Assembly (NCBI GenBank): GCA_023853785.1
Contig: JAJIRX010000681.1
Location: forward strand, 62,001 to 126,000
Direction: 5' to 3'
From: Psilocybe azurescens
Lineage: Eukaryota; Basidiomycota; Agaricomycetes; Agaricales; Agrocybaceae
DNA: 64,000 bases
Made by a program: the position numbers and the translations under genes. Below, one piece after another: positions 1 through 13,010 of the stretch. Under the pieces are notes generated by a model. It made no database searches. It was not told where the DNA came from and saw only the letters and a list, made by a program, of their open reading frames with translations. How positions within the stretch are numbered: position 1 is the stretch's first letter; every line of letters begins with the position of its first letter.

Positions 1-3000
1 TATCCATGGTGCCATCAAAACGACATTGGTCAAAATTTTCTCTTTCTAGTGCAATCTGAATGAGATCAAGGAAGCTTGTGAATTGTGAAAAAATCACGGC
101 TCTAAAACAGGGGTCTTGATCCCGTATTCGTCCTGTAGACGATGGTATGTATCAGATATGAGAGATTGGAATACAATAAAGTGTTCCATACGCAGATTTT
201 GCACGAGAGCATCAAGCTTTGTTGAAGATTGAAAGTCATTCTTTCTCAGAATAACGGGAGAATCAGAAGTTTGTGAGTTGGTCATGGTCAAGTCCCTGTT
301 TTTGTCTTTCCGCATGATCTCCACCAAGTCAGCGCTCTGTAGAGATGTTTTATTCTGACACTTTTCACGTCATGCAGAACGACATACCTTTATAGGACCT
401 TCTGAACATGTCGGGCAAATTGCAATCTGCTGTTTCTCCTCGCAAATGCCAATGTGCGATACGATACAATCTTTACAACTGAACTGATATCAGTGAACGT
501 TACTTAGAAAAGGCATTATACACGTACAATTGGTGCATGCATCGCGGGATGACCATCGGAATTTCCATTTCATTAAAGCAAATTGGACATTCAGCAATGT
601 CGTCGCCGCTGAGGTTTGTAACAAAATCCTCAATAAACGCAGTCGAACTCCCTTCTCCAGACTGATCGCCTTCCGCAAACTTCTGGATGAGTTGATTGAT
701 TGTGACTTTTCCGCCATCCGCAGTCGGTGATAACGACCGTTCTTCTTCTCCTTTGCTGATGACAAGATTAGGATGGAGAACCGCCCGTCGCAGCCTAGAG
801 CAACATATTCAGCGTGTTAGCATAGTAAACCATGCAACTTCAGTACCGCATAAGCATTGCCAGGATATGGGTATAATTTTTGCTGATCAGCCCCTTAGCA
901 TCGAGCCGATCAAAGTCCCGCTTGGCAGAAAAATATATGGAATCATAGATCTTCCTTTCTAATGGTGAAAACTCGAGCTCTTCCACAATGACCTATTACA
1001 ATAGTTAGATCAAATTTTGAAAAAAAAAAAAAAAACATTGGAAATGTTATTACCTCCTTGGGCGGCAGCTCGACAATTTTTTCCCGTCTTGATCTCGCAT
1101 ATTCTTCTCTCTTCGTAAAAGAATACTTTCAAGAATGACTTGCACAATCTCGATTGCTTTCGGATCACGAGCCAAAAATGGAATTGTGATAAATCTGGTG
1201 GCTTTTTCAGCTATAAGTGAAGTAGTCGTATAAAAACGCAACGCACGAGCGGAAAAATGAAAACTCCGACCAGGGTTTAAAATCAAGGAATTTCCTAGTG
1301 GCCACACTATTAGTATCAGTGGTGGAGAAAGGATCTCGAACCTACAGCAATGAGAAAAGATCTTCCAGTTTATTGACGATAGGTGTTCCTAGACTTCAAG
1401 TTAAGGCATCGAATTATATAGCACCTCTGAGAGAAGCCTACCCGTGACTGCCCATCGCCGTTTAGCGGTTAGTGCATAGACAGCTTTGGCTGTTTTACTT
1501 GTGCGCGATTTACATGCATGGGCCTCGTCCAAAATTATTCTCAACCAACAAACTATAAATAATCAATATGCTGAATTTCTGTATTCGAGAAAAAGCCACG
1601 TACTCTCGAAAATCGGTGACCTAGGTTTATTGGCTCGATCCATTTTCGCATGCTCAGAGGCAAGAACACCGTAAGAGGTGATCACGACTTTGATCACATT
1701 GCTATTTTCCTCTTCATCGTCCTCCAGAAGATCTTCTAGATCTGTTCGATTTTGGCCATGCCAAACCATAACTTGCATTGTTCCAGTTTTACACGACCTT
1801 TGAAGTTCGTCTGACCATTGATTTAGTAGGGACGTGGGCGCGATTACCAAGGTAGCAGACGGTGGTTTAGATGATTGCGGTTTCCTCTGATTGACGGCAC
1901 GGAAGGCATTATTCAGCTTCAACTGCTTTGTCTTCACTATTTGCAAGGGTCGTTGTTCAGGTTCTTGTAGAGGAGGGCTTGTCTGTATGAGAGCAGACAA
2001 CATGATCGTCTTGCCCATCCCCACTATAAATAAAATGAGGTTAACACCAATTGCTTGAACGTGACAATTTGACATACTTTCTAAACAAAATCAGGATCCT
2101 GCATAATGAGAGTTTTCTTGAATAATTGCCTTACCGTCTCTAAAAAATTCAGTACAGATCCAGCTAATGCATTTCAGACAAGCTTACGCCAAAATTCCGC
2201 CTTGACAGTTTCTTTCAGCCCTAGGGAAGTCCAAACTCAACTCGCCTGAATATGGATTGAAATAGAAGGGTTTTTCGTCGGCGGTAAGGTCTATCGTTTC
2301 CCCATCCTTAACAGGCTCTTCTGGGAATACGTACCTGAGAGGGTAATTAGATAGGCCTAACAGATCATGGGTTCCTTACTGGCTCCATAATGGATGCATC
2401 GACGAGGCTTCACGAGCGTCCATAGTCCCTGTTTCAAGTGAATGCATCCAACTATTCGAAATGAGTACTGCATGGGCAAGGAAGTCGGAGGGTAAATGCT
2501 TACTGCAAAGCCTGCTTTTGATATCCACGAAGGATGAGACTGAACGATTCCGCAGGTTCCATTTCACCCATTGTCCGGTCATTATGCTGGGCCCTTTCCC
2601 TCGAATTAGCAGTCTGAACAAGTGGAAGAGCTGGCGACTGAAAACCTTGTATAAATAGTATCAATATCATTTTTTGAAAGTTCTTCAGAATCATCGACTT
2701 CAATCTCTTCACCATCGCCGACTATCTCTTTGACTTTCTTTACAGGTCGTTTAGCGAATTTTTTAGGTTGTCTTCCTGAGCCATGTCATTTCCTTTCACA
2801 TTTGCGCCTGCCTGAGGCTTCAGGCCAAGAACCTCAAACATTCTCATGACTGCATTTTTTCGTTCACGGAGAGAGCTGCACCATAATGTTGATAAAACAA
2901 AATGCTGCGAAAATGAGCATCGTATACTTACCTTTCTTCCTCTGTCTCGAGGCCCTCGTTGAACCCTAACTGCACTGAGTCGTCATTGTTGTAGGTTCTT

Positions 3001-4009
3001 TTAAATGGTTTGAACGCGGAAGCAATGAGATATATGTGTAGGGTGACAATCAAACTTGCGCCTGTTGTCAATTTCTCTGGACAGTCAGTCATAACACCTC
3101 TAATTTCAACAATATCTTGAAAATATGAGTTTGGTGAGAGCAAAGGAAACTTGGACGTACTGTATTCGAGTAGCTTGAAGATCCACCACGAAGTGTCCGT
3201 TGCCAATCTGCCAAATTCTTGAAAAACCATTAGCGTACAACCGGCATTCAATCGAACAGAAATACAAACCAAAGCCCTTATTGTTGACCAGCCGAACGAT
3301 TGTGTCGCCCTTTCTCTTCCTCGCATTGTTAGCCTTTGGGGCTTGTGGTTTAAGCATATTGGAAAGCGTGATCTGTCTTTTCCCATCTGCCTTCTTCTTG
3401 CCACTCATTGATTTCGATGCCTCTCCTTTGCTGGGGCCTACTTTGGGATCATCTTTTGATCTCTCTGTATTTTTATGAACTCATTGACCTTCACATAGCC
3501 TTTACCAGAAACGTTGCTCCATGCGTTTGGCACTACAACTTCACCCAAGTAAGTGGGAGGAAAGTTGTCGACAAGTTGGTGCGTCTGTATGTCGGCTGTA
3601 GGTGAAACACGACGCTTCTTTGACATTTGGGCTGGAAATGTTCCTCCTGAAACCTCTGTGCCAGACGAGGAAGCAACGTGGCTGAAATCATGTTTCTGTC
3701 GAGACAAAGATGGATCCGTAATAATTTCGATGTCGGAATCGTCCTCGACAGTCTGACGCTTTTGGGGAATGGAAACCTCAGTTTCCTCACATACACTCAT
3801 ACTGTTCTCATCGTCATCGTCGTCCTCCAAGAACAGTGGCTGGTTTGGTGGAGAAGAACGCGACGAAGAAGTCTGAGGAGTGTGTGGAATCGCAGGACTC
3901 TCAGGATTCAAAGGCATGTCCGAGTCTCGGCCTCATCTTCATCGTCTGAGCCAGCGAAGAAGAGACCAGGTGGAGGGACACTCGGTATTACAGTATTTGA
4001 ATCTGTCAT
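1..4009 (-). CDS. RAD5: DNA repair helicase/E3 ubiquitin ligase RAD5 (partial, 3' end beyond the left edge)
   Basis: This is a SNF2-family ATPase with a built-in RING finger, known to polyubiquitinate PCNA and remodel stalled forks in the nucleus. Reading leftwards, an acidic N-terminus (GLFFAGSDDEDE) is followed by a HIRAN domain around 3560-3200 (YLGEVVVPNAWS; TIVRLVNNKGFG). The Walker A motif GMGKT lies near 2020-2005 and the DEAH box (DEAHACKS) at 1529-1518. A C3HC4 RING lies near 592-400 (CPICFNEMEIP and CPTC). The start of helicase motif V/VI (RAVIFSQFTSFLDLI) is near 115-65. The remaining C-terminus lies outside the window. Several short introns are present; one near 1020-1034 contains an A15 run. 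The start at 4009 gives MTDSN. The reading frame changes between the acidic tail (stop at 3908) and the next block, which begins MPLNPES at 3917, so one base seems to be missing there. It is divergent from CCT7 with only 179 bp between the two start codons. Confidence 0.93.
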
Positions 4010-4188
4010 TGAGGGAAGAAAGAGTGATTTATAGTATGACTCGACGCGCTGAGCAGGACGCGTCCAAAAACGCGTAATTACTAACAAGACCAAACAGAGT
4101 CGAGAATTGTAGGAGATGATCTCGGGAGTCGGCCTGTGTTTCCTCCAATAGATCATCTTCAGCTTCAATCTCATAGAATCGTCTCAAA

Positions 4189-6133
4189 ATGCAACGCGGT
4201 CTACCAATGGTATGAATTTTCCATGCACATTTAAATATCCACTTACATTATGTATAGCAACCGACTGTCGTCTTGCTAAAAGAGGGCACAGATGCCTCGC
4301 AAGGGAAACCACAATTACTTTCCAACATCTCGGCATGTCTCGCAATCGCAGAAACTCTAGCCAGTACACTTGGACCAAGGGGTATGGACAAGCTGATTGT
4401 TAACGAGAGAGGCGAAGCACAAATCACGAATGATGGAGCCACAATCTTGAAATTATTGGACATCGTACACCCTGCTGCGCGTACACTCGTCGATATCGCC
4501 AGGGCTCAGGACGCTGAGGTTGGAGATGGAACTACTAGCGTTGTTCTTTTGGCTGCACAACTACTGAAAGAAGTTCGGACCTTAATCGAGGAAGGTGTCA
4601 ATCCACACATTATCATGAAGGGTTTCAGGCAGGCATCCCAGCTGGTACGCGTCATTTCTTTTTTTTTTTCTTTGGTTATCTTTGGCTAACAGCTTGCAGG
4701 CTCTCCAACGCATTAAGGAGCTTCAAATAACTGTTGATAAATCGGATCCTGAGTACAGTTTTTCTTTTTCTCTTCTTCAACACACTCATCGATAAACTTC
4801 AGACGCTTCCGTTCTCTGCTCTTAAAATGCGCGTCAACATCGATGTCCTCAAAGCTGATCCATTCAGAAAAACCCTTCTTCTCTAAGATGGTCGTCGATG
4901 CTGTTGAATGTCTCGATCAAGATGATCTCGACGAGTCACTCATCGGTGTCAAGAAGATTGCCGGCGGTGGATTACAAGATTCTCTTCTCGTGAGAGGAGT
5001 CGCGTTCAAGAAAACCTTTACTTATGCTGGCGCCGAGCAACAACCAAAACACTTTATCGATCCTCTTGTTCTATGCTTGAACGTTGAATTAGAGCTTAAA
5101 GCGGAAAAGGACAATGCAGAAGTGCGCGTGGATGCTGTTTCGGATTATCAGGCCATTGTCGATGCCGAGTGGGAGATCATCTATCGCAAGTTGGAAGCGA
5201 TTGAAATGACAGGGGCAAAAGTGGTCCTTAGTAAACTTCCTATTGGAGATTTAGCCACACAGTGGTTTGCCGATAGGGATATCTTCTGCGCAGGCCGAGT
5301 GGCCGCAGGCGATTTGCGGCGCGTCGTTCAGGCTGTTGGAGGTGCTATTCAATCGACATGTTCCGATATCGGCAGAGAGCACCTTGGCACTTGTGGACTC
5401 TTCGAGGAACGACAAATTGGAGGCGAGCGCTACAATATCTTTGAGGATTGCCCCAAGGCGAAAACTTGTACTTTGCTTCTCCGAGGAGGTGCGGAGCAAT
5501 TCATTGAGGAGGTCGAGAGGAGTCTCCACGATGCCCTCATGGTTGTTAAGAGGGCCATTCGAAATGGCGAAGTTGTTGCCGGAGGAGGTGCCATCGAAGT
5601 ATATATCATACTACAGTTTCAAGGGCACTTACTAACTTTCTACCCTCTTATAGATGGAGCTTTCAGCTTACATTCGTAAGCATGCCTTGAACATCCCAGG
5701 GAAACTGCAACTCGTTATTGCAGCCTTTGCAAAGGCTCTTGAAATTATTCCCCGACAAATCTGTGATAATGCCGGATTGGATTCCACTGACATTCTGAAC
5801 AAGTTGCGCATGAAGCATGCTAACGGTGAGGTGTGGTATGGTGTTGACGTCGACGGAGCTTCCGGCGTTCGCAATAACATGGACGCATTTGTTTGGGAAC
5901 CAAGTCTCGTGAAGATAAACGCTATCAGCAGCGCCAGCGAGGCCGCTTGCTTGATTCTGAGTGTTGATGAAACAGTCCGCAACCCCCAAAGCGAACAGGT
6001 GGGTTTTTCATATAAATTCTCTCAATTACGTCGGCACTCACATTTCCTTTAGCAAAATGCCGGTCCAAAAGCACCTCCAGGAACAGCTCAGCGCGCACTT
6101 AGAGGTAGAGGGCGTGGAATGGGACGTCGGTAA
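4189..6133 (+). CDS. CCT7: T-complex protein 1 subunit eta (CCT7)
   Basis: This is the eta subunit of the cytosolic chaperonin TRiC/CCT, which folds actin, tubulin and other substrates. Six exons give a clean frame: 4189-4209, 4258-4644, 4700-4752, 4803-5598, 5654-5998 and 6053-6133, encoding 560 residues, the usual CCT7 length. The protein starts MQRGLPM, then [17 protein letters not shown], which is diagnostic of the eta subunit. Group II chaperonin ATP-site motifs are intact: [20 protein letters not shown] and [11 protein letters not shown]. The apical/intermediate part has [10 protein letters not shown] and the late [14 protein letters not shown]. The C-terminus is the Gly/Arg tail [10 protein letters not shown]. 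All introns are 48-58 nt with GT..AG borders. The first exon holds only seven codons. It probably shares a 179-bp bidirectional promoter with RAD5. Confidence 0.97.
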
Positions 6134-7216
6134 ACATGTTCAGCCACATCATCGAAGTTCTCTTCATGAGCAGATAGACAACTGTAGGGTTAATTCTTCG
6201 ATTCTGCCAATAAGAAACTAGGTTCCAATGCTCTACTCTCTCCTTGCCTCTGGTAAAATTCGCTCATATTAATGACTCAGCACCGCTCATCGACAACACG
6301 AAATCTCTTCAATGTTTGGATAATATTGTGCATGGTAATTGATGACCTTCATGTCACGAAAATAACTATGAAGTGTCGTTGCTTAGGGTGAAGTAAAGTG
6401 GGACCATGGGCAACTCTGGTGTTGTCCCAAAAATGGATTGCATCAGCTGTAGGCGTGGCGATAATTCAACTCTTGCAGTCCATATTTCATAGCATGGATT
6501 GAGACCATAGGCATCACGCGCTATGTGTTGTATAATCATATGCGACCTGCTGATTTTTAGCATGAGAGAAGTTAACGCCATTTGAGACAAGAGGATCGCC
6601 TGGTAATATCTAACGTAATTACCATGCTGTATCTAGCTGAGAGATAAGAGCATACCTGCGACTAATACCCGGGAAGGCCTCTCAACTGGCACCATTCCAT
6701 GGAGCTGGTTAAGGTTCAAGCAGATTTTCTCGTAACTTTGGCTCATCACCTATGTATAGTGTAATGTAGTAGAGGTAAAAGAATATACTTTATGGTAAGT
6801 AGGCTAAATTTGAGGATAGTGGATTAGAATACGGGCATGGCAAGCCTTGTTGCTCAAAACTCTCATCGTGTCTACTACCAAATAGCAAGGGGATATCGCG
6901 GCGGACCGAAATTTCAAACAGTGGGCTATTTTTGGATACGCGCGTGATTTTTCCATATTTACCTACCTTATATGGAAGGTTGAGTGCCTAATTTAGAATC
7001 CCCTGTTGCGCAATCGAAGAAGTTGAATACGCAATTCAAGTTGTGCGTGCATGTTGAGATATATTTTCTAAATCTGTATTTAATGACCATTCACACGCAC
7101 GTAAGCCTTTATTTATAGACATGCACCACTGTGGAAGATAAATAGGCGGGAGCTCCATTCAATGGTATCTTGAGTGGCAATCGTCGCCCCTTGTCATTTC
7201 CAGCCAATCAACAACA
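6134..7216. other. Intergenic region, no gene recognised
   Basis: About 1.1 kb between CCT7 and the MFS permease. Short open frames exist on both strands (for example 6366-6590 on the minus strand), but none has a recognisable motif or plausible exon structure. It must contain the CCT7 3' UTR and the promoter and 5' UTR of the permease. Confidence 0.6.
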
Positions 7217-9593
7217 ATGACTACGGTACTAGTAGATCTTCAAAAAAGAGGCGCTCTTTGTTACTAGCAGTAGTGAGAAGCTCTCCGACTTCTCCGTGGC
7301 AGAGGACAGAGAGGAAGTTCCGACACTTGGGACACCCGTGGAACCGGGATCGTTTGGCTTTGCATCGCTTTGGAGGAGAGAGAAGCGTGATTTGGATGCT
7401 ATTGCAACACAGCCATCTGTTTTTGACGATCCAGTAACCCTCAAGATCTATCTTCCACCACCACAGTATGAGAATGCTCATCGATTTGATCCGTTTGCAC
7501 GTTGGACTTGGAGAGAAGAAAAAGTACGCCCCGAGGGAGCAAAGTTTCACGAAGCCTATTGATCGAATTGAATCTAGCGCATCATACGGAAGATCGACTT
7601 CCGAATTATGCTGTGGGCCTTTATCATGTTCTTCTCTCTCGAACTGGATCGCAGCAATCTGAGTCAAGCCAACGCTGACAATATTTTGAATGATCTCGGC
7701 CTGACAACCAATGACTTTAATCTTGGAAATATTTTATTCCGTTTGTCATTTCTCTGTGCAGGTATTTTATGATCGAGATATTCAGTCCGTTTTTTTCATA
7801 CTCAACTGTATTTAGAATTGCCATCACAGCTTGTATCGAAACGAGTAGGACCTGACGTATGGATACCATGTCAGGTTGGTATACTTCTACAAATTATTTG
7901 TTGCTGGCTGAATACTGTCGTAGATGGTTCTCTGGAGCATAGTTTCTGCATCTCAATTCTGGCTGTCTGGAAGAGGAAGCTTTTGGCCTGCAGGTAGGTA
8001 AATTGGCTGTGATATTAAACTGTATGTCAATGAACCTTTCCCGTCATCTAGATGTCTCCTGGGGTTCATGCAGGGAGGGTTTATTCCCGATGTTGTCCTC
8101 TATCTTTCTTATTTCTATACAAAGAATGAGCGTAAGCTTCTATTCATCTGATAGTACGCTCATAGTACCTAATTCTTCCCATTGACAGTGCCCATAAGGC
8201 TAGCTTTCTTCTGGGTATCCAATTATACATCGGATATGATAAGCGCCTTTCTGGCCACAGGAATTCTGCAACTTCGAGGCGTCGGCGGAAGAGCAGGGTG
8301 GCGATACCTGTTTCTTTTGGAAGGAGCAGTAACCTTGTTGGTTGGCCTCCTATCGTTTGCTCTGATGCCTCCCGGACCAACGCAGACAAAAGCGTGGTAC
8401 AGGCCCAAAGGATGGTTTACTGAAAGGTGGGTTTTATGTTCTAAGTAGCCTAAAAATTCCACTAAAATCATGTATCAGAGAAGAAGTTATCATGGTAAAC
8501 AGGTAGCTTCCACGATAATTTATCAATCTGATGCAGCGTTTAAAATTAATCTCCACCAGAGTTTTACGAGACGATCCTTCCAAATCCGATATGCACAATC
8601 GTGAGGGTCTTTCGGTCAGGATGATCTGGGGAGCCGTTAAGGACTGGAGACTGTGGCCAATTTATTCTCTAGGAATTGCTCATCTGGGTAAATATATGCC
8701 ACTAAGCCACGCGAAAAGCCCTAATTGCCATCACCATAGTGCCTGTCGGTCCTCCACAGGCGTATCTTACGTTATCGCTCCGAAACCTGGGATTCACGAC
8801 TTTGCAAACGAATCTGTTATCCATTCCATCGATTTTCCTAGGAATGATGGGTCTTTTGGCCACAGCTTTTTTAAGTGAGGCCATTAACAGTCGAGTGGCA
8901 GCAACCATTATTCTACAGCTTTGGGCATTGCCTCTGCTGATTGCACTTTACACCTTCAACTCGCATACATCACAATGGGTGTATTATGCTGTCGTAAGCC
9001 TGATTGCGGGATACCCGTATGTTCATCCAATTCAAGTCGCATGGGCCTCCAGAAATTCCTATAGCGTGAGGGACGAGGTATGACTTGCCATATAACTGAC
9101 TCGTCCGCATCTGATCCAATGTCATAGGACGGTTTCTGCAAGTGTCTATAATATGTGCGTTCAGATGGGAAGCATAATCTCGGTAAGCGACCCAAAACCT
9201 GGCATAAATAAGATCAAAATACTCACAATGATCTCTGATCAGGCCAATATCTACCGAGCAGACGATAAGCCCCTCTGTACGTCGAAATACATAGTGTTTT
9301 CGGCGTCCGATAGATACTCATAATCACTTCTTGTATCTAGACAAGCGTGGAAATAGGGACCTCATTGCAATATGTTGTATGAATATTTGCCTCTATATCG
9401 GCAATTTCTTCTTCTATCGCACGTTAAACGCGAGAAGGGAGCGTACATGGAAATCATGGTCACCCAAGGTACGTATCGTCCCTCTTTGTGAAGAAAAACG
9501 TTAACACAGAGGAACCAACAGGAACAACAAGAATATTTAGAAAACACCGAAGATGAAGGAAATCAGCGTATGGACTTTAGATTCGCATATTGA
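7217..9593 (+). CDS. MFS permease, Dal5/allantoate-pantothenate (ACS) family
   Basis: This is a plasma-membrane major facilitator of the anion:cation symporter family, which imports organic anions such as allantoate, pantothenate or vitamins; the substrate cannot be read from sequence. Core family segments are IDFRIMLWAFIMFFSLELDRSN (helix 1), LPSQLVSKRVGPDVWIP, FMQGGFIPDVVLYLSYFYTKNE and GWRYLFLLEGAVTLLVG, then a C-terminal helical half (AINSRVAATIILQLW; YAVVSLIAGYPYVHP). The frame continues to NQRMDFRFAY with a stop at 9591. Many introns of about 50 nt interrupt it. The N-terminus starts MTTVLVDLQK at 7217, but the conserved continuation (EALFVTSSSEKLSDFS) is one frame away. One A too many in the A6 run at 7242-7247 would explain this. 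Convergent with the fucosyltransferase-like gene, 120 bp apart. Confidence 0.85.
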
Positions 9594-9713
9594 ACGCGAT
9601 GGACGAGAATAAGTGTGATATCCAATGTTGTGTAGATCAACGATATTACAATACGTATTAGAAGAGCTCAAAGGGCTCCCATACAGGTATCACCTTTCCT
9701 TTCTGGTCGATAT

Positions 9714-11822
9714 CTATCCAGTGTTTATTTTTTCGTCGACGTCACCGGTCGCATCCATTTCGCCAAAGGATTTAACCCAGCCTAGGCCTATCGCACTGAG
9801 TCTGCAGACCGTAGAGCTGTGTATTTCCCAGTTACTATGAAGTTCTTCGAGATAGATTGACATGAATAGACGCACCTCAATGCGCATACAACTGCATCTG
9901 GCACTATTTCCGCATCTTCTGCGGGCCATAACCCACTAACGATGGCAAGATCGACAATCATGCCCCTTGTAGCTGTGATTCGTTCGTGAACATCAAGTTC
10001 ATTGAACGTCTTCTGAAAGTATTCTCCAGGACTAGCTAAAGGACGCAATCGAGGATCAGCAGCATCGAAAAGGGAGAAGAATTCTCCCTGATATAGCTGC
10101 GAAAATTCATCGTAAACAGCGGGCGAATCAGTTGCCAGATAGACGACAGGGAGTTTGCGATGCTGAATTAGGATGTAGGCGAGTCCAGGTGGATGCCACT
10201 GCATCGGAATAATCTTGGGTGGGTATTTTGCGATCAGGAAATGAATATGAAAGCGTTTTCCGGTCTCCACGTCTGATATGAGTTGCGACATACACTGGAC
10301 TAGCAGTGTTATCACGCTCGTTTACCTCCTGGATGAAAGCCGAGAGTTCTTTTCGAGCCAGATGTATCAACTCAGTATTCCATTTGTTAGGAATGATCAC
10401 CGATTTCAGCGATTGACCAGAAGTATCAAAGATGGGCTTGAGGCGATTGAGTAGGTGTCCATATCTCATGGCGGGGAAAATAAGTAACAGGAGACAAAAA
10501 TCAAGATATGACAGGACTAACGGGTTTTCGTAATGGTCTGAAAATGGAGGGCCTAGGTGGAACTTGGCCGTCCAGGCGTTGATGACCTATGATTTGTTCG
10601 TCAGACTATGAATTTCCATCCTTGCTGTTGAATTCTACCCAATGCCTGAAGAGAGATACCGTTAACTTGAGAGTAACCCAACAATTCAGTCATTTACCTC
10701 GAAGTCCGCGGGCATGCCACTAGTTCTGTTGAACTACCTCAATAACAAGCGAGCACAAAAATCAGAGATTGCATACCGTCTGGCGGAGGCGGTCGGCAAC
10801 CAGGCTCAGGACCAGGTTGTCCTTTGCCCAAGTCTTCAAAATGATCCAGCCATCTACACAATTCAAAGGATCCAACGGGTTAGGCATTCCGTCGAGAGAA
10901 AGTGCAGTGACTAAACAAAACCTACTTTCCTCGATTCCAGTAAGTATCGTCTACAAAGAACGTGCGGTTTCGCTGTCAATAGAACATAGTGAGCAGAATT
11001 GAAACACCGCTGAAATAATAGTACCTCATGCGCCAGTGCCGCTGCCTGTGCTATCAAAGCCAGGTCTGCACTTAGTCCGACCGTCCCACCGAGCATGTAG
11101 GTGATGGTGCTTGAGCAGACTTTCCCGGTACCTTTGATATTTTCATCGTCATGCAGTACATCCATATCTCCCATGGGGCTTATATCCCAATATTCTCCAT
11201 GCGACATATACCCTTGATGCTGTTTAGCGCATTCGCGAAGATATTCATTAGGATGAAGAGGGAACGTGGTGTAGTTCTCGTAGGATATGATATGGGCGTC
11301 TGCCTTCGTTGGCTTGTGCGGATGGGAACTTGAGGACTTTGAATTGGATGCAAGGGTAGTAGATGGCGATGACGATGCAGAAGGGATCGGTGCTTTCGCT
11401 CCTACGTATTTGTGCAGTGCTTCCGGTCGAGTGAACGAAACGACAATGAGGAAGAGCAGGATGCCGCTCAAGAATATCCCAACAGCTAGGGGTAATCGGG
11501 ACACCGCATGGTATATGAACTGCATGGGATGGTGTAGAGGCCTTCTAGCCTCGCCTCCCTTCCCATTCGTATCAGGAGCTGCTCGCGCGCGTGCGCTGTG
11601 CGCCGAAAACCTGGCCGTAGACGACGAGGCTAGCAAAGGGGCGGACTGCAAGGCGCCGGGGTCGTCATCGTATTCTGCTTCGTTCGCCTCAGAGAGTGGT
11701 ATCTTCGAGAAACCCTGTTCTAAACGACTTGTTCGTGATCCACTGTGAGGGGTCCGTGGCGTAAGTTGTTGGTCCGAACTTCGGTACGAAGCCGTCGAAG
11801 CCAGTGGTCGAGGTCGTGGCAT
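9714..11822 (-). CDS. Type II membrane protein, fucosyltransferase-like (O-FucT/alpha-1,6-FucT fold)
   Basis: Probably a Golgi/ER glycosyltransferase acting on glycoproteins. The start at 11822 gives MPRPRPLASTASYRSS, a Ser/Arg-rich cytosolic tail. One transmembrane segment follows (LPLAVGIFLSGILLFLIVVSF, about residues 110-130). The luminal part contains SADLALIAQAAALAHE, then across introns RTFFVDDTYWNRGKWLDHFED and CRPPPPD. The Arg-rich motif HIRRGDRKTLSY resembles the GDP-fucose-binding region of alpha-1,6 and O-fucosyltransferases. The C-terminal end has VYLATDSPAVYDEF, TATRGMIVDLAIVSGLWPAEDAE and, after a 47-nt intron, STVCRLSAIGLGW. The stop is at 9714. Fungal relatives are usually annotated only as hypothetical, so the biochemical role is inferred from motifs. 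Confidence 0.7.
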
Positions 11823-12219
11823 CTTGGCAGCTGTTAGCAAATAGTGTTATGCAGCTTTCTAAATCAATAGAAAGCCACAAAACTAGGATATGATGATTAA
11901 AGTAAAAGAAGACTTGCTATTACTCATTTCCATGAACAATCCGGAATCCCGGAGTTAGCCAACTGCAACATCAAATTCGGGCACAGGTTTATGTGGCGAC
12001 TGTTGCTGGCTCAACAGTACTCAGTGCACTGCCACTTGATGGAAAATGGATAACTAAGAGAATAAATAGCATTACAACGAGATATGAATGTCCTGAAATG
12101 TGGAAATACATCTATTTATATGATGAGAGCAAGATATCTGAGGTTATGAAGGACATGAAAACCTAATACAGCAGCGTAAATGTTTCTAACCATGGCGCTA
12201 CGCACATATTAGAAACGGC
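11823..12219. other. Intergenic region between two minus-strand genes
   Basis: About 400 bp that should hold the promoter of the fucosyltransferase-like gene and the 3' UTR of the secreted-protein gene. No gene or repeat was seen. Confidence 0.5.
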
Positions 12220-13010
12220 TTAGGCATTGACCGGAAGAGCAGGTGTATTGGGAGGGTTTTCGGGCATAGCAGGGGAGGAGGGCGTTGCAGAAGCGGAGGA
12301 GTAACTTGCACTTGCAGTATTAGAGTTCGGATCCGAGCCGTCGTCTGCTGCTGCTGCATCCGTGGGGCCAGGTGGGTTGTCAGAGCTAGACGCACTAGGA
12401 TTTGGGGTTGTCCCTGACCCATCGTCCTCACTTTGAGCATTGACTGGAGGAGAAACTGGAGGAGCGACTGGAAGTGTGGAGTTTGCTGTTCCGGCAGCGC
12501 TTTGCATTGGTGCTGGTGCGGCACTTTTAATAATACGCGACACTTCTGCGACTGCATTTTGAAGTGCCTGAAGCTGCTGCGAATCTATGTTTTGATTGGA
12601 GTTTGGGTCTTCCACATCCAAGGATTTTGTTGTTCCTTGGAGTGAGCTGATCAAGCCTGAAAGAATAGGGCCAACGATGGGGAGTTTTGCGACGATGGCT
12701 AAAATATCGGTAGGACCGCCCCTTGACTCCAGGTAGATCGCTTGCAGCATACATATCAGTCACAAATCGGGCAGCAGTCAAACGGGGCAGATAACATACG
12801 ATGGGTAGCATCTCGTTGGATGACTTTATCAGACGGCTTTTGTGCATCGGTGTTTGTAGGGTAAGCCGGGGCAACGGAAGAAGACACATAACTGGCACTT
12901 GAAGAGCTAACATCTTGAGTGACATCCCCAGTAGGCGCAGCCAAACAGGAGGACGAGGATGATATAGCCAGGCCAGCGAGCAAAATAGAAGAGCTGGAGG
13001 GTATCTTCAT
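12220..13010 (-). CDS. Small Ser/Pro-rich secreted protein of unknown function
   Basis: Two exons (12800-13010 and 12220-12740) joined across a 59-nt GT..AG intron give 243 residues. The N-terminus MKIPSSSSILLAGLAISSSS is a clear signal peptide, with likely cleavage after SSCLA-AP. A Ser/Thr-rich stretch and a QRDATH segment follow, which might include a dibasic-type processing site. The middle contains a hydrophobic/amphipathic segment (ILAIVAKLPIVGPILSGLIS), then a Gln-rich helix (SQQLQALQNAVAEVSRIIKS). The last 100 residues are low-complexity Ala/Ser/Pro/Asn ending NTPALPVNA. There is no C-terminal hydrophobic tail, so a GPI anchor is unlikely. No catalytic motif was recognised. It could be a cell-wall-associated or effector-like secreted protein; that is a guess. 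Confidence 0.7.

Noticed and set aside
1337..1350. Box-B-like GGTTCGAGATCC on the minus strand
   Set aside because: No cloverleaf can be drawn around it, and it lies within the RAD5 gene.
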